The notes: generated by a model not told the origin, from the letters alone. A DNA stretch of 64,000 nucleotides from Methanomicrobiales archaeon (GCA_030019205.1 JASEFH010000001.1:1-64000), one strand, 5' to 3'. Numbered from the stretch's first letter, positions 37,996-48,403 are shown. Translations and numbers: made by a program.

Positions 37996-38560
37996 TATGC
38001 GGCGGGCGGAGCCTGCTCCCGGGCTCTGTGATCGTCTTGTACGAGCGTTCCGGGATCCAAAGGCCTGCACCATCGCCGCGTCTGCCGCCGTTCAGGACAA
38101 TCGGCCCCGCTCCCAGGAAAGGGGACAGAATTCGCCGCGTGTGCTGCAGGAGCCCCGTCGTGGTCTCCGGTACGTGCGGTCCGGTGAAGGCGGGAGAGGG
38201 AAGCGCCTTCTCCTCTCTGCGTGCCACAGGCCCGGCTGTCGAGAACAGAGTATCTCTCACCCTCGGCAGACCGCCTGATCCGCACGACGATCGTCCCGTC
38301 TGCAGGAGACAGATCTCCCGTTGCATTCCGGAACGGTCCTCCGTACGCACAAGGATGAGCGGACTGGGGAGTGGTCACGCACCGTGCCTTCCCCGATGCG
38401 GGAGCCTGTGGACAGGATCCGCATCATAACCGGAATGGCAGTCCGTGCCGCCATCCCCGGCAGCGAGGACGACTTGAAGGGTGGGTGATGTGCATGCGGT
38501 AAGGCTGGTCGAGAATCAGACCGCTTTTCCATACGAACCTCTTACCAGATTGTTCGGTTT
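37996..38560. other. intergenic stretch, no gene seen
   Basis: About 560 bp upstream of both the divergent SDH protease and the HEAT protein. No family match or RNA gene is visible. TTTAAATAG near 38571-38579 is the likely TATA box of the HEAT gene. Confidence 0.45.
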
Positions 38561-38621
38561 TCCCCAAAGTTTAAATAGCACATGGCACTATGCAGTGCGT
38601 TCGAAGAGGTCGGTGTATCCA

Positions 38622-39026
38622 ATGGCCCGGGAGAAGAACGCACAGATAAAGATGATGGAGATGATCCTGAAGGACCTCTCCGCGGATGACCGAAAAGTGC
38701 GGCTGGACGCGATAGAGTCGCTCGCGATGAGTGCATGGGAACCTGACTGGAACCCGGAGACGTTCCTGGCGGCAGGAGGTCTCAAGAGCATGATCGAGCA
38801 CCTCTCGGACGAGGAGGAGATCATCCGCAGCGGTGCGGCCTCGGTTATCGGTGCAGTAGCGAAGAAGGGGGGTGTGAGACAGGTTCTGAGCTCGGATGCC
38901 ATCCCGATCCTGACGCGTCTGCTCTCGGACCCGAGCGAACTCGTTCGCTCGAACGCGCAGGAAGCTCTCCAGCAGATCGAGGAGAGCCAGAGCAGAGAGC
39001 CTCCGTCCACAACGGCAATCCTTTGA
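38622..39026 (+). CDS. HEAT-repeat protein
   Basis: A 134-residue protein of two or three HEAT-like helical repeats: KVRLDAIESLAMSAWE, IIRSGAASVIGAVAKKGGVR and LVRSNAQEALQQIEES. Such repeats make protein-binding surfaces. There is no catalytic domain. I chose the ATG at 38622, because GAGG lies about 12 nt upstream and the repeat pattern begins soon after. A TATA box sits about 45-50 bp upstream. Its partner is unknown; it may belong to the transcript of the following glycosyltransferase, but a 320-bp gap argues against that. Confidence 0.75.
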   Translation: MAREKNAQIKMMEMILKDLSADDRKVRLDAIESLAMSAWEPDWNPETFLAAGGLKSMIEHLSDEEEIIRSGAASVIGAVAKKGGVRQVLSSDAIPILTRLLSDPSELVRSNAQEALQQIEESQSREPPSTTAIL

Positions 39027-39348
39027 TGGCATCGCATATATGGCTGAACGCGGGCACGATCCCTCTCGAAGTCTCTCCCGAAGAAGCGAGGCTGGGAGGG
39101 GGTCTGCCGTGCAAGGCTTTTAAACGGTGCGTTGCAGCTTCCCCTGACGCGGGACGTACCTGCGGAGGCGGGATGGAGACTCTCCGGACCTTCGCGCCCA
39201 CAGAGATTTCCACGATAAAAATTCCAAGAAAGACCACTCCTTTCATCGATTCGCCGCATTTATGGTGCTCTGTCGCGGGTGCGAAGATGCGGTGGAAGAA
39301 ACGTTTATTATGTTTACCGCAGTATGGGGCTCGGAGGAGCGGTCTGGT
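39027..39348. other. intergenic, promoter of the glycosyltransferase
   Basis: About 320 bp with no gene. ACGTTTATTATG at 39299-39310 is a TATA-like box, and GGAGGAGC at about 39332-39339 is the ribosome site of the glycosyltransferase gene. Confidence 0.5.
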
Positions 39349-40506
39349 ATGGACAGGTTGCGAATAGCTGTTTTTTGCTGGGAATCACTCCCGTCCGTAA
39401 AGGTGGGGGGGCTTGCCGTTGCTGCTACGAATCTGGCAGAAAATGCGGCGAGAAACCATGAAGTGCATTATTTTACACCTGCTCTCGAAGGGCAGGAGAA
39501 AGAAGCCGTGATTAATGGCGTGTATTACCATCGATGTATCCCGAAGGGTTCCAATATCGTGGAATACTGCAGAGATATGAGTCTCCAGATGGTGGACGAT
39601 TTCCTGTCCGAGGAGAGGGACGGTGAGTTCGACGTTCTTCACTTTCACGACTGGCATGTGACCGACGCCCTTGAGAGCCTGAAGGACAATGCAACCGTGT
39701 TCACCTTTCATTCAACAGAATTCGGTAGAAACGGAAACAGGATTGGAAACGAGTGGATATTCAAGGAGATCTCAGAAAAGGAGCGCAAGGCAGGACTTTT
39801 GAGCAGAAAAGTCACCACAGTTTCGCAGACGCTGAAAAAGGAGGTGACATCCCTCTACGGCCTTCCTGAGTGGAAGGTGGATGTAGTCCGAAACGGCATT
39901 CAGCCTGAGCTGTACGCGTTCGACGTCAATCCCGAAGAGGTGAAGTCGGATTACGGAATTCCCACCGATGCACCGCTCATCCTCTTCGCCGGGAGGCTTA
40001 CCTACCAGAAGGGCCCCGATCTCCTGCTCGAGGCGATCCCGAAGATACTGCGGAGCGAGCCGGACGCGCGGTTCGTCTTTGCCGGTGCTGGCCAGATGCA
40101 TGACGAACTCAAGAGGCGCGTGAGGGATTTGAATGGCAATGCGCAATTCCTGGGCTATGTGCCGGATCGTGAATTCGTTCGGCTTCTCAACGCCTGCGAT
40201 ATCCTGTCCATCCCGAGCAGGAACGAGCCTTTCGGGCTGATCCTGCTTGAAGGCTGGAGTGCAAAGAAGTGCGTCGTTGCATCGGATGTGGGAGGTCTAT
40301 CCGAGAACATCGATCACGGTGTGGACGGTGTGAAAGTGCAGGTCGACTCGAACTCCCTTGCCCGGGGCATCCGTGGGGCGATGGGCAACTGGGACGACAT
40401 GGCCCGCATGGGCGAGATGGGGCGAAAGAAGATCGAGAGCGAGTTCCGATGGAATATCGTCACCGACAAACTCATCGAGGTCTACCAGACCTGCGGACTG
40501 AACTGA
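39349..40506 (+). CDS. GT4-family glycosyltransferase (glycogen/starch-synthase-like)
   Basis: A 385-residue GT-B glycosyltransferase. The N-terminal Rossmann half begins with SLPSVKVGGLAVAATNLAE, the substrate-loop pattern of glycogen-synthase-like enzymes, and has VLHFHDWHVTDAL. The C-terminal half starts LILFAGRLTYQKGPDLLLEA and carries the nucleotide-sugar motif SRNEPFGLILLEGWS (EX7E type). It probably transfers glucose from an NDP-glucose to an alpha-glucan or trehalose-related acceptor. It is 84 bp upstream of treZ on the same strand, so the two likely work together in alpha-glucan metabolism. Confidence 0.85.
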   Translation: MDRLRIAVFCWESLPSVKVGGLAVAATNLAENAARNHEVHYFTPALEGQEKEAVINGVYYHRCIPKGSNIVEYCRDMSLQMVDDFLSEERDGEFDVLHFHDWHVTDALESLKDNATVFTFHSTEFGRNGNRIGNEWIFKEISEKERKAGLLSRKVTTVSQTLKKEVTSLYGLPEWKVDVVRNGIQPELYAFDVNPEEVKSDYGIPTDAPLILFAGRLTYQKGPDLLLEAIPKILRSEPDARFVFAGAGQMHDELKRRVRDLNGNAQFLGYVPDREFVRLLNACDILSIPSRNEPFGLILLEGWSAKKCVVASDVGGLSENIDHGVDGVKVQVDSNSLARGIRGAMGNWDDMARMGEMGRKKIESEFRWNIVTDKLIEVYQTCGLN

Positions 40507-40590
40507 TCCATCGGGCAGGAGAGTAGAGGGGGAGACTCTCCACCCTCTCGGTGATGGAGAGAGCGTCATCGTGAATGCAGGAGGTTTGAG

Positions 40591-42486
40591 GTGCGGCTCG
40601 GAGCCCGGTATCTTGGAAACAGTAGATGCGAGTTCATCGTCTGGGCGCCCTTTCTCGAGGAGGTGTCGGTGCACACCGTCTCGCCGCTGAACTGCACCGT
40701 TCCTCTGGTCAAAGACTCATGGGGCTACTGGACCGCGGCGCTCGATGGCATCCCTCCCGGGACGCGGTATCTGTATCAGCTGGGGGATATGCTGGAGAGG
40801 CCGGATCCGGCCTCCCATTACCAGCCGGAAGGTATATTCGGGCCGTCGGAGGTGGTGGATCATGCGGAGTTCCTCTGGACGGATGACGACTGGAGAGGAA
40901 TACCGCTGGAGGAGCTGGTGCTGTACGAGCTGCACGTGGGAACGTTCACCCCCGAGGGCACCTTTGACAGCATCCTGCCCCGCCTCGAGGACCTCCGGGA
41001 TGTGGGGGTGAATACGATCGTCCTCATGCCAGTCGGGCAGTTCCCCGGGGGGAGGAACTGGGGATACGACGTGGTGTACCCCTTTGCCGTCCAGAACACC
41101 TATGGCGGTCCCAGGGGACTGAAGCGGCTGGTCAATGCCTGCCATCAGCATGGCATCGCGGTGCATCTGGACGTCATCTACAATCATTTCTCCCCCGAAG
41201 GAACGCATTTCCATGAGTTCGGCCCCTACTGGACCGGCGTGTACGGGTGCCCGTGGGGAAAGGTCGTGAACTTCGATCAGGCCTACTCGGACGAGGTGAG
41301 GAACTACTTCCTGGAGAATGTCCTCTTCTGGCTCCGAGACTACCATATCGACGGACTGCGGATCGATGCCGTGCACTTCATCTTCGACTTCAGCGCCAAG
41401 CACTTTCTGGAAGAGGTCGTCGAGAGGGTGAGGGATTTCTCGGCCGAGCAGGGGAGAGAGATCCATCTGGTCGCAGAAGGGAGCTGGAACGATACGCGGT
41501 ATATCCGCAGCCGCGAGTGCGGAGGATACGGCATGGATGCAACCTGGTGCGACGATTTCCACCATGCGATCTTTGCCATTCTGGGAGGGGGAACGCTCGG
41601 GTACGGGCAGGACTTCGGCGCTACAGGGGATCTGGTGAAAACGCTGAAAGAGGGCTTCGTATACTCGGGGCAGTACTGTCCCAGCCTGAAACGGCGGTAC
41701 GGGAGTTCTACGGCAGACATTCATCCATCCAAACTGATCGCGTTCATCCAGAACCATGATCTCATCGGCAACCGGATGCTCGGGGAGCGGATCGGCGAAC
41801 TGGTCCCCTTCGAGGCCCAGAAACTAGCCGCCGGCACCGTCCTTCTCTCCCCGTACATCCCTCTGCTATTCATGGGAGAGGAGTACGGCGAGAGATCGCC
41901 CTTCCTCTTCTTCGTCAGTTACTCGGATCCGGAACTGATCGACGCATGCATCCGCGGACGCAGGATGGACTTCGAGGAGCTTCTTCAGTGGTCCGGAGAG
42001 CCGCCCAATCCCCAGGCAGTGGAGACGTTCGAGAGATCCCGGCTGGTCTGGGAGAGGAGAAAGGCAGGGAAGCACGCGGTGCTTCTGAAATTCTACTCAA
42101 CGCTCCTCCGTCTGCGAAAGACCATTCCCGCACTTTCGCATTCGGCGAGGGAGAATACGGATGTATGGGGGCTCGAGGAGGAGCGGCTCGTGTTTCTCCA
42201 CCGGTGGTATGGCGGGAGTGGTGCATTCTGCATCTTCAACTACAATATGCGGGATGTCGCATTCAGGGGGGATCTCCCGGGCGGACCGTGGCTGATGTCC
42301 GTAGATTCCGCTTCAGAGGGCTGGGGAGGCCCCGGTTCCCGGATGCCGGAGCGCATCGATGCCCCGCAGGACCTGACGATCCCTCGCTTCTCTCTGGCGC
42401 TATACGTTCGTGCCGATCAGCACGACCTGCAGGACTGTCCCGTGCAGGACACGACGGATCCGGAGCGGAGTCATGCAGGGCGATGA
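40591..42486 (+). CDS. treZ: malto-oligosyltrehalose trehalohydrolase
   Basis: A 631-residue GH13 enzyme that releases trehalose from malto-oligosyltrehalose. The N-terminal carbohydrate domain includes RPDPASHYQPEG and GPSEVVD, a TreZ trademark. The barrel shows VHLDVIYNHFSPEG, nucleophile Asp259 in DGLRIDAVH, acid/base Glu296 in VAEGSWND, and the third acidic residue in FIQNHD. The GTG start follows AGGAGG 6-11 nt upstream. The TreY partner (malto-oligosyltrehalose synthase) is not in this window. It overlaps the following YkgJ gene by 14 bp. Confidence 0.9.
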   Translation: MRLGARYLGNSRCEFIVWAPFLEEVSVHTVSPLNCTVPLVKDSWGYWTAALDGIPPGTRYLYQLGDMLERPDPASHYQPEGIFGPSEVVDHAEFLWTDDDWRGIPLEELVLYELHVGTFTPEGTFDSILPRLEDLRDVGVNTIVLMPVGQFPGGRNWGYDVVYPFAVQNTYGGPRGLKRLVNACHQHGIAVHLDVIYNHFSPEGTHFHEFGPYWTGVYGCPWGKVVNFDQAYSDEVRNYFLENVLFWLRDYHIDGLRIDAVHFIFDFSAKHFLEEVVERVRDFSAEQGREIHLVAEGSWNDTRYIRSRECGGYGMDATWCDDFHHAIFAILGGGTLGYGQDFGATGDLVKTLKEGFVYSGQYCPSLKRRYGSSTADIHPSKLIAFIQNHDLIGNRMLGERIGELVPFEAQKLAAGTVLLSPYIPLLFMGEEYGERSPFLFFVSYSDPELIDACIRGRRMDFEELLQWSGEPPNPQAVETFERSRLVWERRKAGKHAVLLKFYSTLLRLRKTIPALSHSARENTDVWGLEEERLVFLHRWYGGSGAFCIFNYNMRDVAFRGDLPGGPWLMSVDSASEGWGGPGSRMPERIDAPQDLTIPRFSLALYVRADQHDLQDCPVQDTTDPERSHAGR

Positions 42487-42889
42487 TCTCGAGTGCCTCT
42501 GCTGCGGGTGGTGTTGCCTGCAGTATCGCGGGCTGCGATTTGCACAACGATCCGATCTGCTCCGCTGGTTCGATGAAGGGCGATCCGATATACTGCGGCA
42601 TCTCTCCATTCCTCGGAGGGAAGGTCTGGCGGTCTCCTGCAACAGCCTGAGCAGGGAAGAGCTGGAGAGGGTGCCGTTTGCCGACTTCTGGGTGGATCCG
42701 CGGACGGGCGTTCGGCTGGAATGCTGCCCTTTCCTCGAACCGGCGTCCGGTCGGCTGCTCTGCAGAATCCAGGAGACGAAACCGGAGATCTGCAGAAACC
42801 ATCGGCCCCGGGAATGGCTGTATGTTGCCGGTCCGCAGCCGGGATGCCGTGCCGCATGCATGACGCAGCATGTCGAGCGGATATCCTGA
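42473..42889 (+). CDS. YkgJ-family cysteine-cluster protein
   Basis: A 138-residue protein of the YkgJ/zinc-or-iron-chelating CxxCxxCC family. The N-terminal cluster reads CLCCGWCC (from about residue 9). Further conserved cysteines lie in ECCPFLEP, LLCRIQETKPEICRNH and the final GCRAAC. The set likely binds an Fe-S cluster or zinc; the cell role is unknown. I chose the ATG at 42473, where CGGAGCGGAG lies just upstream; this overlaps treZ and implies coupled translation. Confidence 0.82.
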   Translation: MQGDDLECLCCGWCCLQYRGLRFAQRSDLLRWFDEGRSDILRHLSIPRREGLAVSCNSLSREELERVPFADFWVDPRTGVRLECCPFLEPASGRLLCRIQETKPEICRNHRPREWLYVAGPQPGCRAACMTQHVERIS

Positions 42890-43506
42890 ATCCTGCCTGC
42901 AGTGGAGCGGGAGATTCCGCCAGGGCCGTTCTGCCTGTCTCCGCATGGGAAGAGGTGCGGGAGGGCGAACGGGGATCGGCCGGGCAGAATCGGCCCCCGA
43001 TCCCCTGGATTCCCGGGAAGCCTATTCGGACGTCAACAGTTGGCGATACTCTGCCACGGCGGCTGAGATGCGAATACTTCATACAGCCGATGAGTGGGTA
43101 CCATTTCGGGGATCGTTCACAGACGTTCCCGCGAGGAGGGAACAGGATCGCCCGTTTGTGCATTCCGGAATAGTTCCTATCGCACAGGGGTGAGCGCCCC
43201 TCTCGTTGGTGCGGCAGGAAGCGGCGGGAACAGCAAGGTCGATGCGATTCAGGCATCCGGGCCGGCTCGCAGATTTCTCGCGCACGATGGTCCATCCTCG
43301 CGTGGAGCCGTGACAGGTTTCGTTCACGCATCAGCCCTGCCCCTTTGGTTGCGGAGTCGGGAGATCCTGCCCTGTACCAGGAAGAGCCAGCATCGCGGGC
43401 GGAACGCCGGGATTAGCGTCCATGAAATGGCTGTGCAGGGATCTCCCATCTCCTCACGGGGACGCCCTCCCCTCTTTTTCCGCGCCGGGGAATCAGTTAC
43501 GGAGCA
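42890..43506. other. intergenic stretch, no gene seen
   Basis: About 620 bp between two convergent genes. The open frame on the minus strand is the shadow of the YkgJ gene extended into non-coding DNA. No RNA gene or repeat was recognised. Confidence 0.5.
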
Positions 43507-44589
43507 TCAGGGTCTTTTTCCCGAAGCCATGTACTCCATCCATGCAGGCATATATGCGATCTGAATCCCATCCTCATCGTAGCGCTTCTTCAGGGCTTTG
43601 ATAAACTCGTGGATGAGGAGAAAGCGGTCCGTGGCCGTCTCTGCCTGCATGATCACGGAAAAGCGGATGCTCGTTGCCCCGAACTCGCTGTAGCGGACGA
43701 GAGGCTGGAAATCCCGCACTGCCCCGGGTACGCGGGAGATGACCTGGGACGCCACCTCGATGGTTATCCGCTCCACCCTATCGAGGTCGCTTGCGTAGCT
43801 GACTCCCAGTGGTATGCCGAATCCCATCAACGGCGTCGGGCGATCGTAGTTGGTCACGATCGACTGGCCGAGCCTGGAGTTGGGGATCACGATGGTGGTG
43901 TTGGATGGGGAGCGGATGCGGGTGCTTCTCCACCCGATCTCCTCGATGTAGCCTTCTTCGCCGCTCTCAAGACGGATCAGCTCGCCGACCTTGACCGGCC
44001 GATCGATGCTGAGGTAGAACCCGGCAAAAAAGTTGCTGAGGGGCTCCTGCACGGCCAGGGCGACTGCTATGCCGCCGATTCCCAGCGTTGCCAGGAATGG
44101 CGACACCTCCTGATCGAGGATGCTCAAAACGAGGATGAGGGCGATCAGATAGATGAAGAGCGTGATGGCAATCCGGAAGATGGGGATGAAGTGCTCGTCC
44201 AGCTCGGCCTTTGTCCTGCTCCTGAACTCATCAAAATACCAGTGCAGGATGACGTGGACGATCCGGGCCGACAGGTACGCGGAAAGGAGAACGATGAGGA
44301 CGGCGAAGAGATCGTTCAGGAGTGCCGCATACGGATCGAAGAGCGAGATCGTGATCAGACCGAGGTAACAGCCTGCCAGGATCACCACGACGGGCACGAA
44401 CCTCTGCAGAACGGCGAGCAGTTCGTCGTCGAGCGAGGTCTCCGTCCATACGGTGAACCGCGAGAGATACCGCTTGATGAAGAAGAAGAGTGCGCGGGTG
44501 AGAACGATGGAGCCAAGGACGATCAGAAGCGCGAAGAGGACTTCGATCACCAGATCATTGGGAACCGGGACGATATCCGTTTCGTTCAC
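43507..44589 (-). CDS. MscS-family mechanosensitive channel
   Basis: A 360-residue channel with three to four N-terminal membrane segments (about residues 12-35, 60-85, 90-110 and 135-155). The pore helix TLGIGGIAVALAVQEPLSNFFAG and the cytosolic domain follow (VGELIRLESGEEGYIEEIGWRST, then NTTIVIPNSRLGQS). It is distinct from the shorter MscS at 13417-14370. Both probably protect against osmotic downshift. The start ATG is the first in frame; an A+T-rich block lies about 95 bp upstream. Confidence 0.9.
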   Translation of the reverse strand: MNETDIVPVPNDLVIEVLFALLIVLGSIVLTRALFFFIKRYLSRFTVWTETSLDDELLAVLQRFVPVVVILAGCYLGLITISLFDPYAALLNDLFAVLIVLLSAYLSARIVHVILHWYFDEFRSRTKAELDEHFIPIFRIAITLFIYLIALILVLSILDQEVSPFLATLGIGGIAVALAVQEPLSNFFAGFYLSIDRPVKVGELIRLESGEEGYIEEIGWRSTRIRSPSNTTIVIPNSRLGQSIVTNYDRPTPLMGFGIPLGVSYASDLDRVERITIEVASQVISRVPGAVRDFQPLVRYSEFGATSIRFSVIMQAETATDRFLLIHEFIKALKKRYDEDGIQIAYMPAWMEYMASGKRP

Positions 44590-45600
44590 TGCTGCCCCCG
44601 TGGATGCCCCGAAGCATCGCTCTTCAATGTCCGTGCGGGCTGCAAGGCTGCACCGATTTCGCCGGCATGGTTGGTCCGGCAGGATAATAAATTTCGGTGA
44701 TTATTTAACTTTTCCCACCAACGCACCCCCGTCAGGCATCGAACCGACCAATACATCAAATAGCATCTTCCTCTCTGTTGTTTTCCATCGCCATTCCCTC
44801 TTCCGTGAACGAGGAGCTTCACCTTCGTGATCCCGCGATGTTCGATCGGTCACTCTGGCAAACGGCCGGAATGCCTCGATCCCGCTGACATGGGCGGTCC
44901 CGCTCTCGGACGTGCAGCGTAGACGCTCCGATGCGCGTCGCCATAGGGCCTGTGTCGCAGCCCTCCCACCTTTCGGTAACCACGAAAGAGCCTCTCCTCG
45001 CTCTCTTCACCGTTTCTGTCGTGGAGGAGTTCGCTGCAGAGACGTCCCGGGCGATCCCCCGCCGAAACCTCTCCTCCTCTCTCGGGCATGCCGAATTCGA
45101 TGGGCCATGTCTCCCGCTTATTCCCTCTCCTCTCTTTCCTCGGACCTCCGAAGTGCGCCTCGTCTGTCTCACGTTCTCCTTTCCGGATCTCGTCCGCGCC
45201 AGTATCTCGATTATCCAATGCCTGACGATCACAGGCTCGCATAGTGGTCTTGATCCCTATGGTGCATGTTCCGGGAAAACTTTCCTTGCCGAGAAGGACA
45301 ACCTGAACCATGTGACGGGAGAGATTCGTCGTGCTCGAGAGATCACGCGTTGGGGGAATCCCGTTCATCAGGGCCATATCTCCTGCCGCCGCTCATCACC
45401 CCAATCCCCGCCGGGGTTCTGCTCCGACGGGAACCGCAGGAGGGACAGGTGGCAGCCCTCCTCTCTTCCGGAGATGCTCGAGAGCGATCCGATCAACGGT
45501 TTCGAGTCTCCCCGAACTCCCCGCCAATCCCTCCGATTCCCTGTCCCTTTCCCGACGAATGGCCAGGGGCAGGTCGTGCACAATTGCGAAATCATGCCGA
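44590..45600. other. 1-kb stretch without a confident gene
   Basis: Open frames occur on both strands at 44850-45380, but their translations resemble no family. No repeat or RNA gene is evident. The A+T-rich block at 44683-44712 (AAATTTATTATCC and AGTTAAATAATC, read on the minus strand) may hold the promoter of the MscS gene. Confidence 0.45.
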
Positions 45601-47160
45601 TCATCGGAACTGCAGGCACCGCAGGATGGTATCCACGCCGCTGCTCAGCGATTCGGTGGACAGCCCGTTCTGCTGCGCCTGCCGCACCTTTTCCCGGAGG
45701 TTGTTGACCGCCGAGAAGGGAAACTGGATCATGTAGCGGAGTCCGCCAGCAGTGGAGAAGTTGCGCATTTCCCGCTTCACTTCGGAGAAGAGCTCCTCAA
45801 CGACCACCTTCTCGCGGACCTCCCCCATCTCCTGCACCAATGCCAGTCTGTGCATGGAGTAGATGCCGATGATGACCGCGAACGCGAAGAGAAAGTCCCA
45901 GTGCGTCAGATCCAGTGTCTGGAAGGTCAGATCATTGTAGGGGCTCGTCCAGCGGAGCGTCCATGAGAGTTCCCTCGACGAGAAGAAGTCCGCGAGGACT
46001 CCCCCGATTACCGGCGCAACTCCGGCGGCGATAGAATTCACCAGGCTGTTGCCGGCCAGGTACGAGGTTGCCTGCCCTCTGGGAGCCAGCTTTAGACCGA
46101 TGTTCCCGGATGCCAGGGTCACGCCGGCTGTCGAGACTCCCATGAACGCATGTATAGCGACGAGAAGGGGCATCGTCAGGATGTGGGCATCGGGCATCGT
46201 CGTGAATGTCCACGCAAAGATGCAGATCAGGAACAGGGGCCCGCAGACCTGCAGCACGGATTTGTTGCTGAACCGGTCCGAGAACCTTCCCCAGATCTGC
46301 AGGAATGCAACGTTCGTCATCTGACTAAGGATGGAGAGCGCTACGATCGCCGACATCGGGAGGTGCAGGATCTGGATCATGTACACCGTGAAGAACGGCG
46401 ATGCCAGGTTGATGGCAAAGTTCCAGGATCCCATGAACCGGATAAGCTGGCGGAAGTTCGAATCCGCAAACGGCTGCAGGAGCAGGCGATAGAACGAGGG
46501 ATCCTTCATATAGGTCTCCATGCGCGGCTCCGGGATGATAGAAAGGTAGTACAGGCCGACCATACCGACAATGAATCCGATGACGAACAGGATCGAGTAG
46601 CAGTAGACTGCATTCTCCGGGAAGAGAAACCCGCCGTGATCTATGAACATGCCTGCAGTCCAGCTGACGACGATCCCGAGGCAGGTTGCCTGGAACATCC
46701 GCTTGGAAAAGAACGCTCCCAGGCGATCCTGCGGGATCAGATCCCGCATCCATGAGTTCCAGCTGCACCCCCCGATGGAGCCGAGCGCCGCGTTCAGAAA
46801 GACTGCACCGACGAGGACGATTATGCCTGTGCTGCCGCTGAACAGGAGCGGGATGGCAGCGACAAGCAGCCAGAGGGATCGGTTCAGGGCGGATGCGTAG
46901 ACGGAGATCGCCCGACGCGCGCGGTACTTTTCGACCAGGTACACGCCGGGGATCTGGATCAACTGGGCAAGCGGCGGCAGCGCGGAGAGGAGTCCAATCA
47001 TCAGGTTCGATGCACCCAGCTGGAGAGCGAATGCTACCAGGAAGATCCCGCCGGTGAGAGTGGTCATCGTCTGCGTGGTGAGACCATCCTTGATTACCGC
47101 GTTCAGTCCGCGCCGGATCTCCTCCTCGGTGAGGGTATCCTTGACATCCGTCAGCTTCAT
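45601..47160 (-). CDS. MFS transporter
   Basis: A 519-residue major-facilitator permease with about 12 membrane segments. The N-terminus is cytosolic (MKLTDVKDTLTEEEIRRGLN). Helix 1 contains TTLTGGIFLVAFALQLGASN, and the loop between helices 2 and 3 has the motif-A-like VYLVEKYRARRAISVY. The C-terminal 70 residues form a soluble helical tail. The substrate cannot be predicted. GAGAGCGGA next to the ATG is a usable ribosome site. It stands alone. Confidence 0.87.
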   Translation of the reverse strand: MKLTDVKDTLTEEEIRRGLNAVIKDGLTTQTMTTLTGGIFLVAFALQLGASNLMIGLLSALPPLAQLIQIPGVYLVEKYRARRAISVYASALNRSLWLLVAAIPLLFSGSTGIIVLVGAVFLNAALGSIGGCSWNSWMRDLIPQDRLGAFFSKRMFQATCLGIVVSWTAGMFIDHGGFLFPENAVYCYSILFVIGFIVGMVGLYYLSIIPEPRMETYMKDPSFYRLLLQPFADSNFRQLIRFMGSWNFAINLASPFFTVYMIQILHLPMSAIVALSILSQMTNVAFLQIWGRFSDRFSNKSVLQVCGPLFLICIFAWTFTTMPDAHILTMPLLVAIHAFMGVSTAGVTLASGNIGLKLAPRGQATSYLAGNSLVNSIAAGVAPVIGGVLADFFSSRELSWTLRWTSPYNDLTFQTLDLTHWDFLFAFAVIIGIYSMHRLALVQEMGEVREKVVVEELFSEVKREMRNFSTAGGLRYMIQFPFSAVNNLREKVRQAQQNGLSTESLSSGVDTILRCLQFR

Positions 47161-47767
47161 TCCGCTCTCATCTCTGTGCGAAGGGCGCCGCTGCAGTTCT
47201 CGTTACTCTGTCCTCTCAGGTCGCTCCTGCAGAGCCAGCATCCCGCATATTGTGCCAAGAGAATTTTCTGAGGAGCATTATGATGGTAACGGGAATTTAT
47301 TGCATTACTAAGATCCTCGTATTCTGAAAACAGGACAATATTTGGGGATAAAAAGGATGATTCCGGCATGATTGTCCCATGAGGGCGAATCGCCATCCGC
47401 GCAGATGCATTCCGGCAGGAGCATGCAAATTTCTTTCTTTGCTGGAAGAACAGAGCACCATAGGGGTCAGGTTTCATATCGTCAGCTTTATAACCAGGGT
47501 TATCCTCTCGGGCGACCAACCGGCATCTGCCGACGTTGCGCGTGCACCGCCTGTCCGTTCAAGGGATGCTGCCGCCGCTGATCCACCCGTCAGAAGACCG
47601 GGGTTCGGGACGTACTGCGGCATCGAGGGCGATGGGATTCCCGGAACCGGCACGCTGCGTATCGTCATCCGGGTGGGGGATCTGGCAGTCGGGAGACGAT
47701 TGGGCTGCCTGCCGGAGAGGTGTTGCGGATGCCCCAGCGAACCCCGTTCGGACAGGCGCGGCTCGTT
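47161..47767. other. intergenic stretch, no gene seen
   Basis: About 600 bp. GCAATAAATTCCC around 47290-47306 on the minus strand may be a TATA box for the transporter, although it is about 130 bp away. No gene is apparent in the rest. Confidence 0.45.
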
Positions 47768-48403
47768 TCAGGCGGATGTTCGGACGATGCGGGTCAATTT
47801 CACGGCGATCACCGCCGCAGTGATGACCGTCAGGAGAACGAATGCATATACCAGCAGTCCGATCCCCTGCCTGACGATGCCAAGGTTGCCGAAGAAGTAG
47901 CCTCCGAGGAGGAACAGCAGCGCCCATGCGGTACATGCGACGATACTGTACCGCAGGAATCGTCGATAGGGCATCGAAACCGTGCCGGCGAGGAACGGCG
48001 TGAACGTTCGGATATAGGGGAACGGTCTCGCCAGGACGATGGCCGCTCCCCCGTAGCTGGCATAGAATCTGCGGGTCTTCTCCAGATAGTCCCCCCGCAC
48101 CGCACGGAGATAGCGGGATTCGAATATGCGCGGTCCCAGATGCCTGCCCAGCCCATAGTTCACCGTGTCGCAGGCAACTGCAGCCGAGAGAAAGACGACG
48201 ATCAGCCAGCCGAGATCGAGGCTACCGCTGGCGGCAAGCGCCCCGGCAACGAACAGGAGAGTGTTCCCCGGCAGGAATGGCGTGAATACGATTCCAGCCT
48301 CGAGGAAGATAAGGAGGAAGAAGATGATGTATGTCCAGCTGCCATAGTCCCCGATGATCGCCTGCATATTCTGGCCAACATCGATGAATGGCAGGAAGTC
48401 CAT
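47768..48403 (-). CDS. DedA-family membrane protein
   Basis: A 211-residue DedA/SNARE-associated membrane protein, a family linked to lipid flipping and envelope homeostasis. Motifs include FLEAGIVFTPFLPGNTLLF, the re-entrant segment with conserved Glu and Pro, and then FARPFPY-like VLARPFPYIRTFTPFLAG with the conserved Arg residues. Four to five hydrophobic segments are evident. I chose the ATG at 48403, because GGAG lies 7-10 nt upstream and a TATA-like box near 48436 matches a transcript start just before it. ATG 48424 is the alternative. Confidence 0.88.
   Translation of the reverse strand: MDFLPFIDVGQNMQAIIGDYGSWTYIIFFLLIFLEAGIVFTPFLPGNTLLFVAGALAASGSLDLGWLIVVFLSAAVACDTVNYGLGRHLGPRIFESRYLRAVRGDYLEKTRRFYASYGGAAIVLARPFPYIRTFTPFLAGTVSMPYRRFLRYSIVACTAWALLFLLGGYFFGNLGIVRQGIGLLVYAFVLLTVITAAVIAVKLTRIVRTSA

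Noticed and set aside
44850-45380. Gene between the MscS and MFS genes
   Set aside because: Frames of 138-175 codons exist on both strands, but composition is not protein-like and no start signals are seen.
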